Below are positions 63,480-64,000 of a DNA stretch of 64,000 bases, piece by piece. Numbering within the stretch: the stretch's first letter is position 1; each line of letters begins with the position of its first letter. Origin of the DNA: Parus major (Eukaryota; Chordata; Aves; Passeriformes; Paridae); assembly GCF_001522545.3 (NCBI RefSeq), contig NC_031799.1:46062485-46126484 (forward strand). The letters run 5' to 3'. The notes beneath the pieces are model-generated. The model worked only from the letters and a program-made list of their open reading frames with translations. It did not search any database and was not told the DNA's origin. The position numbers were made by a program, and so were the translations under genes.

Positions 63480-64000
63480 TCTCTCTCTCTAGTCACAGGC
63501 AACTGATGGCCACATGAGACATCCTGTGAGCTTGTCCCTGGCCGTGTATCAGATGGCCTCAGCTGAAGGCTGGGTGAAGTGGTGGACGTTCTCCAGCATG
63601 TTTGGCAGCCCACCTTGGAGACTGCTGCTCGCAAAAGAAGGGAATGTGCCAGCTTTCGCAGATCTGTACTTGCAGGAGGAGACCTAGACCTGTGAGGCAG
63701 CACCCTGCCATCTGGCTCCTGGCTGGCAACCAGACTCTGTGAGTAATCCTCCAGTGGGGGAGGCTTTCCAGCTGGAGGGAGCCATCTCTCATTCCTCAAG
63801 CCCCCAGCAAAAACCCCAAATGAGCAGCTGTTTCCATAGGAAGACTTAGGGGCTCACCAGGCACATGGAGCTCCCATGATCTGTTCTTTGGAGGATTTTG
63901 AGGAGCACTGGTATCACATATGCATAGGTAGAATGGGAGAACTTCCTATGATTTGAAGGAGTCAGGATTGCAGATCTCCTGGCCACCCTCAGCTTTTTGA
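63480..64000. other. GC-richer patch at the right edge
   Basis: Composition becomes more balanced from about 63490 after a (CT)n-rich run. On the minus strand an open frame of 136 codons spans 63389-63799, overlapped by a 77-codon frame in another phase. The longer one is rich in Ser, Arg and Pro at its start and grades into AT-rich sequence, with no domain I recognise. It could include an exon or an unrecognised repeat. The window ends before this can be judged. Confidence 0.25.

Larger units (their letters stand above)
55581..63480. other. AT-rich region, no gene recognised
   Basis: Holds an 18-bp tandem duplication (55783-55818), a 26-bp exact tandem duplication (55981-56032), a (TTAG)n run (about 60565-60590) and poly-A/T tracts. 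Open frames are all under 100 codons and unremarkable. Confidence 0.5.

Noticed and set aside
1..64000. CRISPR arrays, operons, phage or bacterial defence systems
   Set aside because: No regularly spaced repeats, no compact gene arrays and no ribosome-binding-site pattern. The repeats are all vertebrate.

Overview
The window reads as a stretch of AT-rich bird chromosome, most likely from a passerine. The clade evidence comes from the repeats. There are three 3'-truncated CR1 LINE copies with the avian CR1 3' end. One SINE joins a tRNA-Ile-like head to a CR1-X-like tail, an architecture described for passerine TguSINE1. One solo class II (ERVK-like) LTR has a perfect 6-bp target-site duplication. 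A faint MIR-like relic is also visible. Nothing looks bacterial, plasmid or phage. The family names are from memory and were not searched.

Layout. Positions 1-6130 are AT-rich, with two possible but unproven minus-strand exons (about 3935-4163 and 1180-1382). About 6225-7170 is a sharply bounded CpG island, the only promoter-like feature, and it holds good splice-donor matches on the minus strand. Positions 7300-14150 hold two CR1 fragments, an (AC)n compound microsatellite and the MIR-like relic. Positions 14163-14776 are the solo LTR. From about 14.8 to 37.3 kb I see only AT-rich sequence with no recognisable exon. A decayed CR1 lies near 37.4 kb. A 304-base assembly gap (40840-41143) is flanked by LTR-like, CpG-bearing sequence. 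A short TG...CA segment flanked by an 8-bp direct repeat lies near 45.9 kb. The tRNA-Ile/CR1-X SINE is at about 48.65-48.77 kb. A cluster of degenerate plus-strand open frames lies at 54.5-55.6 kb, and a GC-richer patch closes the window at 63.5-63.8 kb.

No protein-coding gene can be named. The long open frames in the CpG island are compositional. The most economical reading is the 5' end of one gene, or a bidirectional promoter, beside a large intron or gene-poor spacer. I found no evidence of an undescribed multi-gene system. The observations most worth checking are the orphan CpG island with its possible minus-strand exons, the small TG...CA element, the LTR-like sequence around the gap and the open-frame cluster.
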